Below, piece by piece: positions 44,323 to 52,604 of a stretch of 64,000 nt of DNA. The notes under the pieces are model-generated. The model searched no databases. It was given only the letters and a program-made list of their open reading frames with translations, and was not told where the DNA came from. The number at the start of each line of letters is the position of its first letter. Position 1 is the stretch's first letter. The position numbers and the translations under genes are program-made. The DNA comes from Ruminococcus sp. Its GTDB lineage: Bacteria > Bacillota > Clostridia > Oscillospirales > Ruminococcaceae. The stretch spans positions 1-64,000 of the forward strand of contig JAFUAO010000061.1 of NCBI GenBank assembly GCA_017460665.1. Reading direction: 5' to 3'.

Positions 44323-45693
44323 TTATTTCCTGAAGGGCGGCCTTACGGGAGGACCTGCCTGCGGTCTTTTGTTCTGGATAGGCGGAGCTCCGCCTCCTCC
44401 GCTGTTATTGCGTATGATAGGAGTCTTGTCCAGCTTTTTGTAGAGGAAGATGTCTCTGTTGTCGCTTAGGCGGAGGCTGTCGTTTATCTTGTAATCTGCG
44501 GCGGTCTGCTTGCTGTGGACAGTTTTTAGCTGAGCCTTCAGCGAGCCCACAACGATGAAGGTCATTATGGCCCCCACCACAAGCCCAGTGACGATGTGAG
44601 GAGCAGTGATCTGACCTGCGAAGAGGAACAGCACTCCGATAGTCACGATAAAGGCGATGATGAAGGTGCATATGCTGTGCTTAGTGACAGCAGACTTGTC
44701 CACAGGAAGGTCTCCCACGAATTTACCGGTCTGGCCGTTCATGGCGAAGGTGTACTTCTCGCCGTTCCAGCTCGTATTCAGCAGCCACACGGGGTAAAGG
44801 GCGTACTTTGCCTTTCCGTTGTGGAGCCGCACGCTGCTGTGCTCGCAGTTGACAGAGCTGTAGCCGCTGACAGTAGAGGCGAAGGTCTGCTCTGTACTGC
44901 GCTTGATCCGTGAATTTGCCCTGTCGATGCTGTCCTCGGCGGAAACATCGTACCTGTCGGCCATATATCCGGAAAGGTATGCGGTCTTGAAGTCCACGGC
45001 CTGAGAGTAGTCATAGGGCTCGATAGACTCCATGAGCTGGTCGTCCATTTTCTCCGAACCGTCAACAGGCACGTTCTTGAAGGCCAGCTTTCCCGAACGG
45101 TAGGCCGAATACATATTATGCTCGATATAGGCGAACTGCTGATCCTGCCAGGAGCGTGTCTTCTCGCACTTGAATACCATGTCAGCGTCTGCCTCGGCGT
45201 CGAACAGCCATACCGGGACATAAACGCCCTTGATCTCGTCGATGTGGTTCTGTTCCTTGAAAACGCTGGGGAGGAGCTTCTTGCCGCTCATGTGGACGAT
45301 AAGAGCAGCCTTTGCCGCCTCCTTGTCCACCTTGAAGGGGATTATGGTGTCAGGCCGCCTGTCTCCCGAGAACGTTCCGGACATGACCACGGGATTGTCG
45401 CAGTAGGGGCATTTCGAGGCTCCTGTTGTGGAGTCTGCGATGATCTCGCCGCCGCAGGACTGACAGGAATACACGTTCATACCGCCAAGCTCGCTGCTCT
45501 GCCACTCTCCCCCGGCCTGGGTCTCCCAGTCCATCTGGTCCCCTGAGGATTGAGAAATAGTGTTATTGTAGTCCTGTACCGCCTGGATCTCGAATTCAGA
45601 CTCGCAGAACGGGCACTTCATCTTCTGCACAGTGCTGTTGAATTCCAGCTTTCCGCCGCAGCACGGGCATTTGTATTCGTTTATATCTGCCAA
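44323..45693 (-). CDS. Zinc-ribbon membrane protein, YdjG-like
   Basis: A 456-residue protein. Two TFIIB-like zinc ribbons open it: CPCCGGKLEF...CPFCESEF (residues 9-33) and CQSCGGEII...CPYCDNPV (about 76-99). A mixed domain (FKVDKEAAKAALI, GVYVPVWLFDAEADAD) follows, then two membrane helices near residues 340-385. The tail is Gly/Pro-rich (PPIQNKRPQAGPPVRPPFRK). In Bacillus, YdjG pairs with the SPFH protein YdjI in a membrane-stress complex with PspA; here the SPFH gene is directly upstream but no pspA is in view. Confidence 0.75.
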   Translation of the reverse strand: MADINEYKCPCCGGKLEFNSTVQKMKCPFCESEFEIQAVQDYNNTISQSSGDQMDWETQAGGEWQSSELGGMNVYSCQSCGGEIIADSTTGASKCPYCDNPVVMSGTFSGDRRPDTIIPFKVDKEAAKAALIVHMSGKKLLPSVFKEQNHIDEIKGVYVPVWLFDAEADADMVFKCEKTRSWQDQQFAYIEHNMYSAYRSGKLAFKNVPVDGSEKMDDQLMESIEPYDYSQAVDFKTAYLSGYMADRYDVSAEDSIDRANSRIKRSTEQTFASTVSGYSSVNCEHSSVRLHNGKAKYALYPVWLLNTSWNGEKYTFAMNGQTGKFVGDLPVDKSAVTKHSICTFIIAFIVTIGVLFLFAGQITAPHIVTGLVVGAIMTFIVVGSLKAQLKTVHSKQTAADYKINDSLRLSDNRDIFLYKKLDKTPIIRNNSGGGGAPPIQNKRPQAGPPVRPPFRK

Positions 45694-45714
45694 ATATCCT
45701 CACCTCAAATCGTA

Positions 45715-45745
45715 TTAAGAAAAGGGCGGACGCTCAGGTCCGCCC
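45715..45745 (-). terminator. Hairpin between SPFH and zinc-ribbon genes
   Basis: GGGCGGAC and GTCCGCCC around a 6-nt loop; the minus strand continues TTTTCTT. It would reduce read-through from the SPFH gene into the zinc-ribbon gene. Confidence 0.75.
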
Positions 45746-45754
45746 GAGATGTCA

Positions 45755-47146
45755 TTATGAAACGATGTCAGAATCGTCGAAGGGGTCGCCGCACTCAGCG
45801 CAGAACTTAGGCGGATCGAATGGATCCTCAGGCTCCCAGCCGCACTTGTCACAGCGGTAGAGAGGAGCACCTGCCGGCTTGGGCTTGCCGCACTCAGCGC
45901 AGAACTTGCCCTTGTTGATAGCTCCGCATGAGCAGGTCCAGCCTACAGGCGTACCGTCAGCAGGCTTGGGCTTGCCGCAATTAGCGCAGAACTTGCCTAC
46001 GTTCGATGTGCCGCAGGAGCACTGCCACTGTCCGGCAGGAGCAGGCTTCTGCTTACCGCAGTTAGCGCAGAACTTGCCTGTGTTGGAAGTTCCGCAGGAG
46101 CAGGTCCATGAGTCAGCGGGCGCCTGGTTCTGCTGGTTCTGCTGGTTCATAGCGAAGAGGTTCCCGGCATTTAGACCGCCGGCCTGCTGAGCCATTCCCA
46201 TACCGAAGAAGCCTGTCATAGCTCCGCCGGCGTTACCGGCAGCGGTATTCATAGCGGAGGCCTGAGCTTCTACCATAGTTGCAGCAGCATTGCCGGGATC
46301 CCTGTTCCAAGCGGTATCCTCGGTCTTCTTGATCCTGTCCTCGTCCTCCTTGGAGATAGTGACGGAATTGATCGAAACTGTAGCAACAGACAGTCCTCTG
46401 TGCTCCTTCCAGCGCTTTGCAAGAGCCTCGTTGAGGGCGTCGCAGAGCTCGAAGGTATAGCCGGGGAGCTGGTCGTATGTCACGCCCGAAGCAGAGATCT
46501 TTGCAAATGCAGGCTGGAGAGCGTTAAGGAACTCGGCCTTGAGCTGGTTGTCGATATCTGCTCTTGTGTAGCGTGAAGCCACATTTCCGCAAACATTGGT
46601 ATAGAAAAGCAGGGGATCTGAGATCTTGTAGGAGTAAACGCCGTTGCAGCGAACGCCCACTGTAAAGCTCTTGCCCAGATCCTGATAAGTCACTCTAAAG
46701 GGAACGGGATTTTGAGTGCCGAACTTATTGTCGATGAGCTCCTTGGTGTTGAAGTAGTAGATGCGCTGGTCGTGGCCGGTATCTCCGCCGTAGCCGATAC
46801 GCTTCCAGATGGTCTTGAGGGTCTCCTTAACGCTGGCGCCGAAGCTGCCGGAGAAAAGTCCGGGCTCGGTGGACATATCGTATGTATATTCGCCGGGAAC
46901 AGCGCAGATCTCAACGACCTGGCCCTGATCCACGATGATCATGCACTGACCGTCGGCAACTGCGATGGTGCTTCCGTTGGTGATGATGTTATCGCTGCCC
47001 TTGGTGTTGGACGAGTGCTTGCCTGTGCGCTTCTGTCCCTTAACTGCTAAAACGTCGGGCGGAAGGGCGTCGCAGTAGAAGAATTCCTTCCATGTATCGG
47101 CAAGAGTCGAGCTTGCACCAACGAGAGCGGCCTGAATAAGTCCCAT
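45755..47146 (-). CDS. SPFH-domain protein with C-terminal zinc-ribbon array, YdjI-like
   Basis: A 463-residue protein. The N-terminal part (about 1-300) is the SPFH/virion-core-like domain: KGSDNIITNGSTIAVADGQCMIIVDQGQVVEI, YDMSTEPGLFSG, and RWKEHRGLSVATVSINSVTISKEDEDRI. A Gln/Asn/Ala/Met-rich flexible stretch follows, then four zinc modules: three WxCSCGxxNxGKFCAxCGKxKP repeats and a final CDKCGWEPEDP...KFCAECGDPFDD. ATG 47146 has AAAGGAG upstream. Likely a membrane-associated scaffold; the zinc array is longer than the single ribbon often seen. Confidence 0.82.
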   Translation of the reverse strand: MGLIQAALVGASSTLADTWKEFFYCDALPPDVLAVKGQKRTGKHSSNTKGSDNIITNGSTIAVADGQCMIIVDQGQVVEICAVPGEYTYDMSTEPGLFSGSFGASVKETLKTIWKRIGYGGDTGHDQRIYYFNTKELIDNKFGTQNPVPFRVTYQDLGKSFTVGVRCNGVYSYKISDPLLFYTNVCGNVASRYTRADIDNQLKAEFLNALQPAFAKISASGVTYDQLPGYTFELCDALNEALAKRWKEHRGLSVATVSINSVTISKEDEDRIKKTEDTAWNRDPGNAAATMVEAQASAMNTAAGNAGGAMTGFFGMGMAQQAGGLNAGNLFAMNQQNQQNQAPADSWTCSCGTSNTGKFCANCGKQKPAPAGQWQCSCGTSNVGKFCANCGKPKPADGTPVGWTCSCGAINKGKFCAECGKPKPAGAPLYRCDKCGWEPEDPFDPPKFCAECGDPFDDSDIVS

Positions 47147-47237
47147 AGTGATTACTCCTTTCACAGCCAGCCAAAGGGCGGCTTTTGAAAAAACATATTT
47201 CTTGTGAATTTGTATGATCAACACACACTATATTGCT

Positions 47238-47266
47238 ATTATAACACACTTTTTCAGAAAATGCAA
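47238..47266 (-). promoter_or_regulatory. Promoter for SPFH gene
   Basis: Minus strand TTGCAT (47266-47261), 17-bp spacer, TATAAT (47243-47238). Confidence 0.7.
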
Positions 47267-47323
47267 CAATTATGGAGAAATAATTCCTGTTTTTTTATTT
47301 ACTTCGTAGGAGCACAGTTTATG

Positions 47324-47665
47324 TCACTGCCAGTCCTTCCAGATGTCGGGCTGGTATCCGACAGTTGCCTGTTTCCCGTTGCGGACTATGGGGAGCCTTA
47401 TGAGGTGCTGCTCCTCAAAGAGCTTCTCCTCGGCGTCTGAGTCGGAAAGATACCTCATCAGGGTCAGGGTCTGCTTGTCCTTGGCGTTCTCGTCGATGAG
47501 TGCCTTGAAGCCTCCGAGGGCCTTTACAACGCTGTCGAACTCTCCCCTGCTCATGCCCTTTTCCTTCATGTCGATGAATTGCAGCTTTATGCCACGCTCC
47601 TTGAAATAGCGCTCCGCCTTCTTGGAGTCGTTGGACTTTTTGCTGCCGAAGATCTGTATGTTCAT
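47324..47665 (-). CDS. ArsC-fold protein lacking all cysteines
   Basis: A 113-residue ArsC/Spx-family protein. The fold signature is clear (MNIQIFG, KKAERYFKERGIKLQFIDMKEKGMS, and the cis-Pro RLPIVRNGKQATVGYQPDIWKDW). Where relatives carry KCxDTKK or CSTC, this one reads KKSNDSKKA, and the protein has no cysteine at all. Classical arsenate reductase or thiol-switch chemistry is therefore impossible. AAGGAGG precedes ATG 47665. Confidence 0.8.
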   Translation of the reverse strand: MNIQIFGSKKSNDSKKAERYFKERGIKLQFIDMKEKGMSRGEFDSVVKALGGFKALIDENAKDKQTLTLMRYLSDSDAEEKLFEEQHLIRLPIVRNGKQATVGYQPDIWKDWQ

Positions 47666-47721
47666 GTTCTCCTCCTTGAATGGTATACCTCAATGATAAC
47701 ACATCGCCGGTGAAAATGCAA

Positions 47722-47753
47722 GAAAAAAGTCCCGCCTTTCTAAGACGGGACAC
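47722..47753 (-). terminator. Terminator of the DUF3793 gene
   Basis: On the minus strand GTCCCGTC...GGCGGGAC, then TTTTTTCTT. Confidence 0.8.
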
Positions 47754-47768
47754 AGGAAAGAGGTGTTG

Positions 47769-48317
47769 TTAGACAGTTGCCACAGCAAGGCGCTCCAGTG
47801 AGCAGCCCTCGCTCCAGCAATTGTAGTAAACGTTCATGCATTTGCGGTAGCTGGCAAAGCGCTTCTTGGCCAGCTCAGGGTCGCCGTAGACCTTCCAGAA
47901 GCCGGTCAGCTTGCAGCTCCTCTTCTCGATGAAGCCGGTGACGTCCTCCGGAGGGTATCCAAGGAAAAGCCCGATCTCATGGGGGAAATCCTCGCTGGTC
48001 TTGAGCCTTTCGATGAGCCTTCCGATACACTTCCCCGTGCTCTTGCAGGAGTAGCCGCAGCTCTTCAGCACTTCACATGCGCTGCTGTTTTTCAGGTCCT
48101 CCTTCAGCCTATCGGGGCGGTAGATGTAGATGAGCGCCCGGTTGTCCTTGTAGCGCAGGGGGATCGCTCGAAGCCCCTTCTTCACGAAGATCCGGTTGAG
48201 GCGGCAAAGCTCGCAGCGCAGGTCCTCCTTGCCGGAGAAGGCAGCAGTGAACATATTCCCGGTCTTTAGGCCGGCCAGTGTCGGCGAGCAGTGGCGGACT
48301 ACGAGCTCCTCGGACAT
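47769..48317 (-). CDS. DUF3793 family protein
   Basis: A 182-residue Cys-rich protein of the DUF3793 family, known from anaerobic Firmicutes. Family features: the start VRHCSPTLAGLKTGNMF, FLGYPPEDVTGFI, and the C-terminal YRKCMNVYYNCWSEGCSLERLAV. Eleven cysteines suggest metal or cluster binding, but no function is established. AAAGGAGATG lies before ATG 48317. It is expressed from its own promoter flanked by TTAGTT repeats and is often metal- or iron-linked in related genomes (inference). Confidence 0.85.
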   Translation of the reverse strand: MSEELVVRHCSPTLAGLKTGNMFTAAFSGKEDLRCELCRLNRIFVKKGLRAIPLRYKDNRALIYIYRPDRLKEDLKNSSACEVLKSCGYSCKSTGKCIGRLIERLKTSEDFPHEIGLFLGYPPEDVTGFIEKRSCKLTGFWKVYGDPELAKKRFASYRKCMNVYYNCWSEGCSLERLAVATV

Positions 48318-48333
48318 ATCAGCATCTCCTTTG

Positions 48334-48409
48334 TTAGTTTGTTCTAACTATATTTTATCATGGCGAGCAGCAGTTGTCAAAGGCTGGCAAGGATATTAGT
48401 CCTAACTAA
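48334..48409 (-). promoter_or_regulatory. DUF3793 promoter bracketed by TTAGT/ACTAA repeats
   Basis: Minus strand TTGACA (48380-48375), 17-bp spacer, TAAAAT (48357-48352). TTAGTTTGTTCTAACTA (48334-48350) lies in the leader and TTAGTCCTAACTAA (48396-48409) just upstream of the -35. Both are TTAGT...ACTA(A) inverted repeats, the shape of MarR-type operators. Confidence 0.6.
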
Positions 48410-48522
48410 CAAAATTATTTCCCCTTCCTGCCTGATCGTTGTGGAGGACGACGTATTTTTCCATTAAAGCTGTTTCGCATGGCTAACAATTTGTATTATC
48501 CTACAATTTTTCGGCGATATAC

Positions 48523-48551
48523 TTTACTTTTTGCTGATAGGGTGGTATAAT
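48523..48551 (+). promoter_or_regulatory. Promoter for VanY-like lipoprotein
   Basis: TTTACT (48523-48528), 17-bp spacer, TATAAT (48546-48551). Confidence 0.55.
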
Positions 48552-48584
48552 ATCTAAAGAAAAATATATTTGGAGATGACTTTT

Positions 48585-49613
48585 ATGAAGTTCAAAAGAA
48601 TAGCGGCTGTTTTTACAGCCTTTTCCGTGCTTTTCGGGCTTTCGGCCTGCGGGAAAAATGCTGCGGTGCCCAGAGATGAGCAGGAGCAGCAGGTCACTGT
48701 CCCCTCTGAGGCTCAGGAGACGACCGAGGCTCCGACCTTAGACTCTGCCGTGACTACTGCCCAGGAAGTGACCGATACCCCTGCTGTGACGACAACCGTC
48801 GTCCATGGAGCTGACGATGTGGAGTCTATTTACCTTACCTTCTATGAGGCGTCCCTCAGCGTCGGCCAGTCGACCATGCCTTTCGTTACAATGCTCCCGG
48901 ATAGCGCTCCGAACAAGTCAGAGAAGTGGACGAGCTCTGACAGCAGCGTCGCCAGAGTGGACGAGCTGGGAAATATCACCGCTGTCGGCGAAGGGACCTG
49001 CACGATCACAGTTACCTCTGTTTCAACTCCCGATGTGAAGGCTGACGTTGCAGTCACTGTCGCTCCTCAGCCGGGACTGACCTACATGGAGGGTGTACTT
49101 ATCGCTAACAAGACCTACGGGCTGCCTTCTGATTATAACCCCGGCGGACTTACTCCCGAGACAAGCGCTGCCTTCGACAGGCTCGTTCAGGGAGCTGCAA
49201 ATGACGGGATCAACATCTACCTCTCGTCAGGCTTCCGTTCCTATGATTATCAGAACGAGATCTATAACAACTACATCGCCGCTTACGGAAAGGCCGCTAC
49301 AGATACCTTCTCCGCCCGTCCCGGACACTCCGAGCATCAGACAGGCATGGCGATCGACGTCAATATCATCGACGACAGCTTCATCGGGACTCCCGAGGCG
49401 ATATGGATCGAGGAGCACTGCGAGGAGTACGGCTTCATCCTTCGCTATCCTCAGGGCAAGGCTGACATCACCGGCTATAAATATGAACCTTGGCACATCA
49501 GATACGTCGGCGAGGACTTCGTCAAGAAGTTCCGTGAGGCCGCTGATAAGGCTGGAGACCCTAAATACACTCTTGAGGAATACTTCGGTATCGACTCAGT
49601 ATATCAGGATTGA
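48585..49613 (+). CDS. D-alanyl-D-alanine carboxypeptidase (VanY/M15B) lipoprotein with Big2 domain
   Basis: A 342-residue exported zinc peptidase. Lipobox LSAC (Cys about residue 22), Thr/Glu-rich spacer, then a bacterial Ig-like Big2 domain (about 85-165: EKWTSSDSSVARVDELGNITAVGEGTCTITV). The C-terminal M15B domain has LSSGFRSYDYQ, the zinc motif SEHQTGMAIDV and EPWHIRYVG with the third histidine. It trims stem peptides of peptidoglycan. ATG 48585 follows GGAGATG. Monocistronic, with its own terminator. Confidence 0.93.
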   Translation: MKFKRIAAVFTAFSVLFGLSACGKNAAVPRDEQEQQVTVPSEAQETTEAPTLDSAVTTAQEVTDTPAVTTTVVHGADDVESIYLTFYEASLSVGQSTMPFVTMLPDSAPNKSEKWTSSDSSVARVDELGNITAVGEGTCTITVTSVSTPDVKADVAVTVAPQPGLTYMEGVLIANKTYGLPSDYNPGGLTPETSAAFDRLVQGAANDGINIYLSSGFRSYDYQNEIYNNYIAAYGKAATDTFSARPGHSEHQTGMAIDVNIIDDSFIGTPEAIWIEEHCEEYGFILRYPQGKADITGYKYEPWHIRYVGEDFVKKFREAADKAGDPKYTLEEYFGIDSVYQD

Positions 49614-49632
49614 CCTGAAATAAGTATTTCAC

Positions 49633-49670
49633 AGACCCGAAAGCGTATCATTCGCCTTCGGGTCTTTGTT
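49633..49670 (+). terminator. Terminator of VanY-like gene
   Basis: AGACCCGAA (49633-49641) pairs with TTCGGGTCT (49657-49665), with an inner GCG/CGC extension, then TTTGTT. Confidence 0.8.
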
Positions 49671-49739
49671 ATGCTGCACAAGATCTTTGTCTGCGATTTG
49701 TGCAGGGTGACATAGGAAGGAAAATATTAAGGTTTTTCC

Positions 49740-49768
49740 TTGCAATTGTGATGATCTTGTGATATAAT
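49740..49768 (+). promoter_or_regulatory. Promoter for putP
   Basis: TTGCAA (49740-49745), 17-bp spacer, TATAAT (49763-49768). The transcript would begin near 49775, giving a leader of about 60 nt. Confidence 0.65.
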
Positions 49769-49802
49769 AAATATTGCAGTTTTGCGTATTAAATCACTGA
49801 AA

Positions 49803-49840
49803 GGAGGGTATGATCAGATAACTCTGATCAGATCATCATG
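49803..49840 (+). promoter_or_regulatory. Hairpin inserted between Shine-Dalgarno and start codon of putP
   Basis: GGAGGG (49803-49808) is 29 nt from ATG 49838, far too distant. Between them TGATCAGA (49811-49818) and TCTGATCA (49823-49830) form a perfect 8-bp hairpin with a TAAC loop. Folding removes 20 nt and leaves a 9-nt effective spacing. The same palindrome could also be a DNA operator. Confidence 0.65.
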
Positions 49841-51379
49841 TCAAGATCCGTTATCTGCATACTTATCACCATTTTGGTCTATATGGCCATGATGGTAGTT
49901 ATCGGCGTTGTCTTCTCAAAGAAGAACAACAACGTCGGAGATTTCTACTTGGGCGGCAGAAAGCTGGGCCCGCTGGTCTCTGCTATGAGCGCTGAGGCCT
50001 CCGATATGAGCAGCTACCTGCTCATGGGACTTCCGGGACTTGCTTACCTCTGCGGTGCTGCCGAGGTGGGCTGGACTGCTATCGGTCTGGCTATCGGCAC
50101 CTATCTCAACTGGCTGATCGTTGCCAAGAGACTGAGAGTTTACTCAGCGAAATGTCTCAACTCTATCACGATCCCGGACTTCTTCTCTAACCGCTTTAGG
50201 GACAGCAAGAAGATCATCATGGGCATCTCTGCGCTCATCATCATCATCTTCTTCGTTCCCTACACAGCTTCAGGCTTCTCGGCCTGCGGAAAGCTCTTCA
50301 ACCAGCTCTTTGGCTGGGATTACCATGTGGCTATGCTGATCAGCGCCGCTATCATCATCGCCTACACCTCTCTGGGAGGCTTCCTCGCAGCCAGCTTCAC
50401 TGACCTTATCCAGAGCATCGTTATGACCACCGCTCTTGTGATCCTGGTCATCTTCGGCGTAAGTACTGCCGGCGGCATCGATAATGTTATCGAGAACGCA
50501 AAGGGCCTGACGAATTACCTCAACTTCACTAAGACCGTGACCGCTGACGGCGAGCCTGTTTCATTTGGCTTTATCCCGATAGTTTCGACTCTGGCTTGGG
50601 GACTTGGCTACTTCGGTATGCCTCATATCCTGCTCAGGTTCATGGCTATCGACGACAAGAACAAGATCCGTATCTCCAGAAGGATCGCTTCTATCTGGGT
50701 AGTTATCGCAATGGGCGTTGCTGTCTTCATCGGCTTTATCGGAAGAGCTCTAACAGCTCAGGGCGACGTCAAGGAGCTCCTTGACTCCTCCTCTTCTGAG
50801 ACTATAGTTCTGGAAATGGCTACCCTGCTCAGCAAGCACAGCGTTATCGCAGCTCTGGTGGCCGGACTCATCTTCGCCGGTATCCTCGCCTGCACCATGT
50901 CTACTTCCGACTCTCAGCTCCTTGCAGCTTCGTCAAGTATGTCCGAGAACCTGCTCAAGGGAGTTTTCAAGATCAAGCTCTCTGAGAAGGCCTCTATGAT
51001 GGCGGCAAGAGCTGTACTGCTCATTATCGCAGTTCTGGGCGTTATCCTTGCTTGGGACAGCAGCAGCTCAGTATTCCGTGTAGTTTCCTTTGCTTGGGCC
51101 GGATTTGGCGCAACATTTGGACCTCTCATGCTGACCTCCCTCTTCTGGAGGCGCACCAACAAGTACGGCGCTATCGCCGGTCTTGTAGTCGGCGGCGTGA
51201 TGATCTTCGTTTGGAAGTTCGCTGTTCGTCCTCTCGGCGGAGCCCTTGACATCTACGAGCTCCTCCCTGCATTCATCTGCGCACTCATAGCGATCGTTGT
51301 AGTTTCGCTGGTAACTCCTGCTCCTTCTAAGGAGATCACAGACGAGTTCGACGCAGTAAAGGCTGAGTTAGATCAGTAA
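49838..51379 (+). CDS. putP: Sodium/proline symporter
   Basis: PutP imports proline with Na+. The 513 residues have about 13 membrane helices of the SSS family. Family motifs are DFYLGGRKLGPLVSAMSAEASDMSSYLLMGLPG (unwound first helix) and GWTAIGLAIGTYLNWLIVAKRLR; IPDFFSNRF and GYFGMPHILLRFMAI follow. ATG 49838 is the only start giving the N-terminal helix, but its Shine-Dalgarno is separated by a hairpin. Other SSS solutes remain possible. Monocistronic. Confidence 0.92.
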   Translation: MSRSVICILITILVYMAMMVVIGVVFSKKNNNVGDFYLGGRKLGPLVSAMSAEASDMSSYLLMGLPGLAYLCGAAEVGWTAIGLAIGTYLNWLIVAKRLRVYSAKCLNSITIPDFFSNRFRDSKKIIMGISALIIIIFFVPYTASGFSACGKLFNQLFGWDYHVAMLISAAIIIAYTSLGGFLAASFTDLIQSIVMTTALVILVIFGVSTAGGIDNVIENAKGLTNYLNFTKTVTADGEPVSFGFIPIVSTLAWGLGYFGMPHILLRFMAIDDKNKIRISRRIASIWVVIAMGVAVFIGFIGRALTAQGDVKELLDSSSSETIVLEMATLLSKHSVIAALVAGLIFAGILACTMSTSDSQLLAASSSMSENLLKGVFKIKLSEKASMMAARAVLLIIAVLGVILAWDSSSSVFRVVSFAWAGFGATFGPLMLTSLFWRRTNKYGAIAGLVVGGVMIFVWKFAVRPLGGALDIYELLPAFICALIAIVVVSLVTPAPSKEITDEFDAVKAELDQ

Positions 51380-51388
51380 AAAGTTTGA

Positions 51389-51417
51389 GCGCCGAGGGAC
51401 TGCCTCGGCGCTTTTTT
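51389..51417 (+). terminator. Terminator of putP
   Basis: GCGCCGAGG, loop GACTG, CCTCGGCGC, then TTTTTT. Confidence 0.93.
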
Positions 51418-51426
51418 CTGCAAACA

Positions 51427-51467
51427 GAAAAGCCATAGTACCTCGGCTGATCCGAGATACTATGGCT
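51427..51467 (-). terminator. Terminator of pfkA
   Basis: AGCCATAGTA (51431-51440) pairs with TACTATGGCT (51458-51467), with an inner CTCGG/CCGAG stem; the minus strand continues TTTTCTGTTT. Confidence 0.85.
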
Positions 51468-51484
51468 AATTTTGCTTCTCTTGC

Positions 51485-52447
51485 TTAGAATGCGATCTGC
51501 TCTGCGATCTTGTGGAGCTTGATATCGTAAGGCTTCTGCATCGCCAGAGCCTCCTGGATATCGTAATCAACGATCTGGTTGTCCTTGATGCCGACAACTC
51601 TGTTGCTGGCTCCCTGCTCAAGGAGCTCAACTGCGTAGTAGCCCATTCTTGTGGCCTCTACACGGTCTCTAACTGTAGGAGAGCCGCCTCTCTGAACGTG
51701 GCCAAGGATAGTTGCACGGGCCTCGATACCGGTCTTCTCCTGGAGAGCAGTAGCGATCTCCTGAGAATGTCCGATGCTCTCGGCAACGATAACGACGAAG
51801 TTCTGCTTGCCCTTCGCCTTCTTAGCCAGCATGGTGTTTGCGATAGCGTCAAGGTCGTAGGGGACCTCCTGAGTGATTATGTCAGTTGCACCGCAGGCGA
51901 TACCTGTATTTACTGCGATATGTCCGGCACCTCTTCCCATTACCTCAACAACGGAGATACGGTCGTGGGACTGTGATGTATCACGGAGCTTATCCACCAG
52001 CTCCATAGCGGTATTCATAGCAGTATCGAAGCCGATAGTATAATCAGTGCAGGCGATGTCGTTGTCGATAGTTCCGGGGATACCGATACACAGCATACCC
52101 TGTGCGGACAGGTCAGCAGCACCTCTAAATGAGCCGTCGCCGCCGATAACTACCAGACCCTCTATGCCGAGCTCGTCGCACTTGGCCTTAGCCTTTGCAA
52201 CGCCCTCTGCTGTTCTGAACTCGGGGCATCTTGCGGTATAAAGGATAGTTCCGCCGTTATGGATAATATCGGAAACGCTCCTCTCGTCCATTTTGAAAAT
52301 GTCACCGTTGATAAGGCCGACGTATCCTCTGTGGATGCCGTAGACCTCCATGCCCTTGCTGAGAGCCGTCCTAACGACTGCTCTTACAGCGGCATTCATT
52401 CCGGGGGCATCTCCGCCGCTAGTTAATACTCCGATTTTCTTGATCAT
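51485..52447 (-). CDS. pfkA: ATP-dependent 6-phosphofructokinase
   Basis: PfkA phosphorylates fructose-6-phosphate in glycolysis. At 320 residues it has the bacterial length. Motifs: GVLTSGGDAPGMNAAVRAVVR, the GGDGSFRGA loop whose Gly (not Asp) indicates ATP rather than PPi use, catalytic PGTIDNDIACTDYTIGFDTA, and the substrate loop EVMGRGAGHIA. It is apart from dnaE by 157 bp with its own promoter. Confidence 0.96.
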   Translation of the reverse strand: MIKKIGVLTSGGDAPGMNAAVRAVVRTALSKGMEVYGIHRGYVGLINGDIFKMDERSVSDIIHNGGTILYTARCPEFRTAEGVAKAKAKCDELGIEGLVVIGGDGSFRGAADLSAQGMLCIGIPGTIDNDIACTDYTIGFDTAMNTAMELVDKLRDTSQSHDRISVVEVMGRGAGHIAVNTGIACGATDIITQEVPYDLDAIANTMLAKKAKGKQNFVVIVAESIGHSQEIATALQEKTGIEARATILGHVQRGGSPTVRDRVEATRMGYYAVELLEQGASNRVVGIKDNQIVDYDIQEALAMQKPYDIKLHKIAEQIAF

Positions 52448-52534
52448 ACATATTCTCCATTCTGCGCTTGCGCGTATATTATTGAGCTGCCGGAGCTTGA
52501 AGCATACCCAGCTTGCATAATTCCATACATATAT

Positions 52535-52562
52535 ATTGTACTACTTTTCTGAGATTTGTCAA
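52535..52562 (-). promoter_or_regulatory. Promoter for pfkA
   Basis: Minus strand TTGACA (52562-52557), 16-bp spacer, TACAAT (52540-52535). The leader would be about 80 nt. Confidence 0.6.
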
Positions 52563-52604
52563 GGGGATTTCGGGAATTTTTGTAATTTGTTTATGATCTT
52601 TGGG

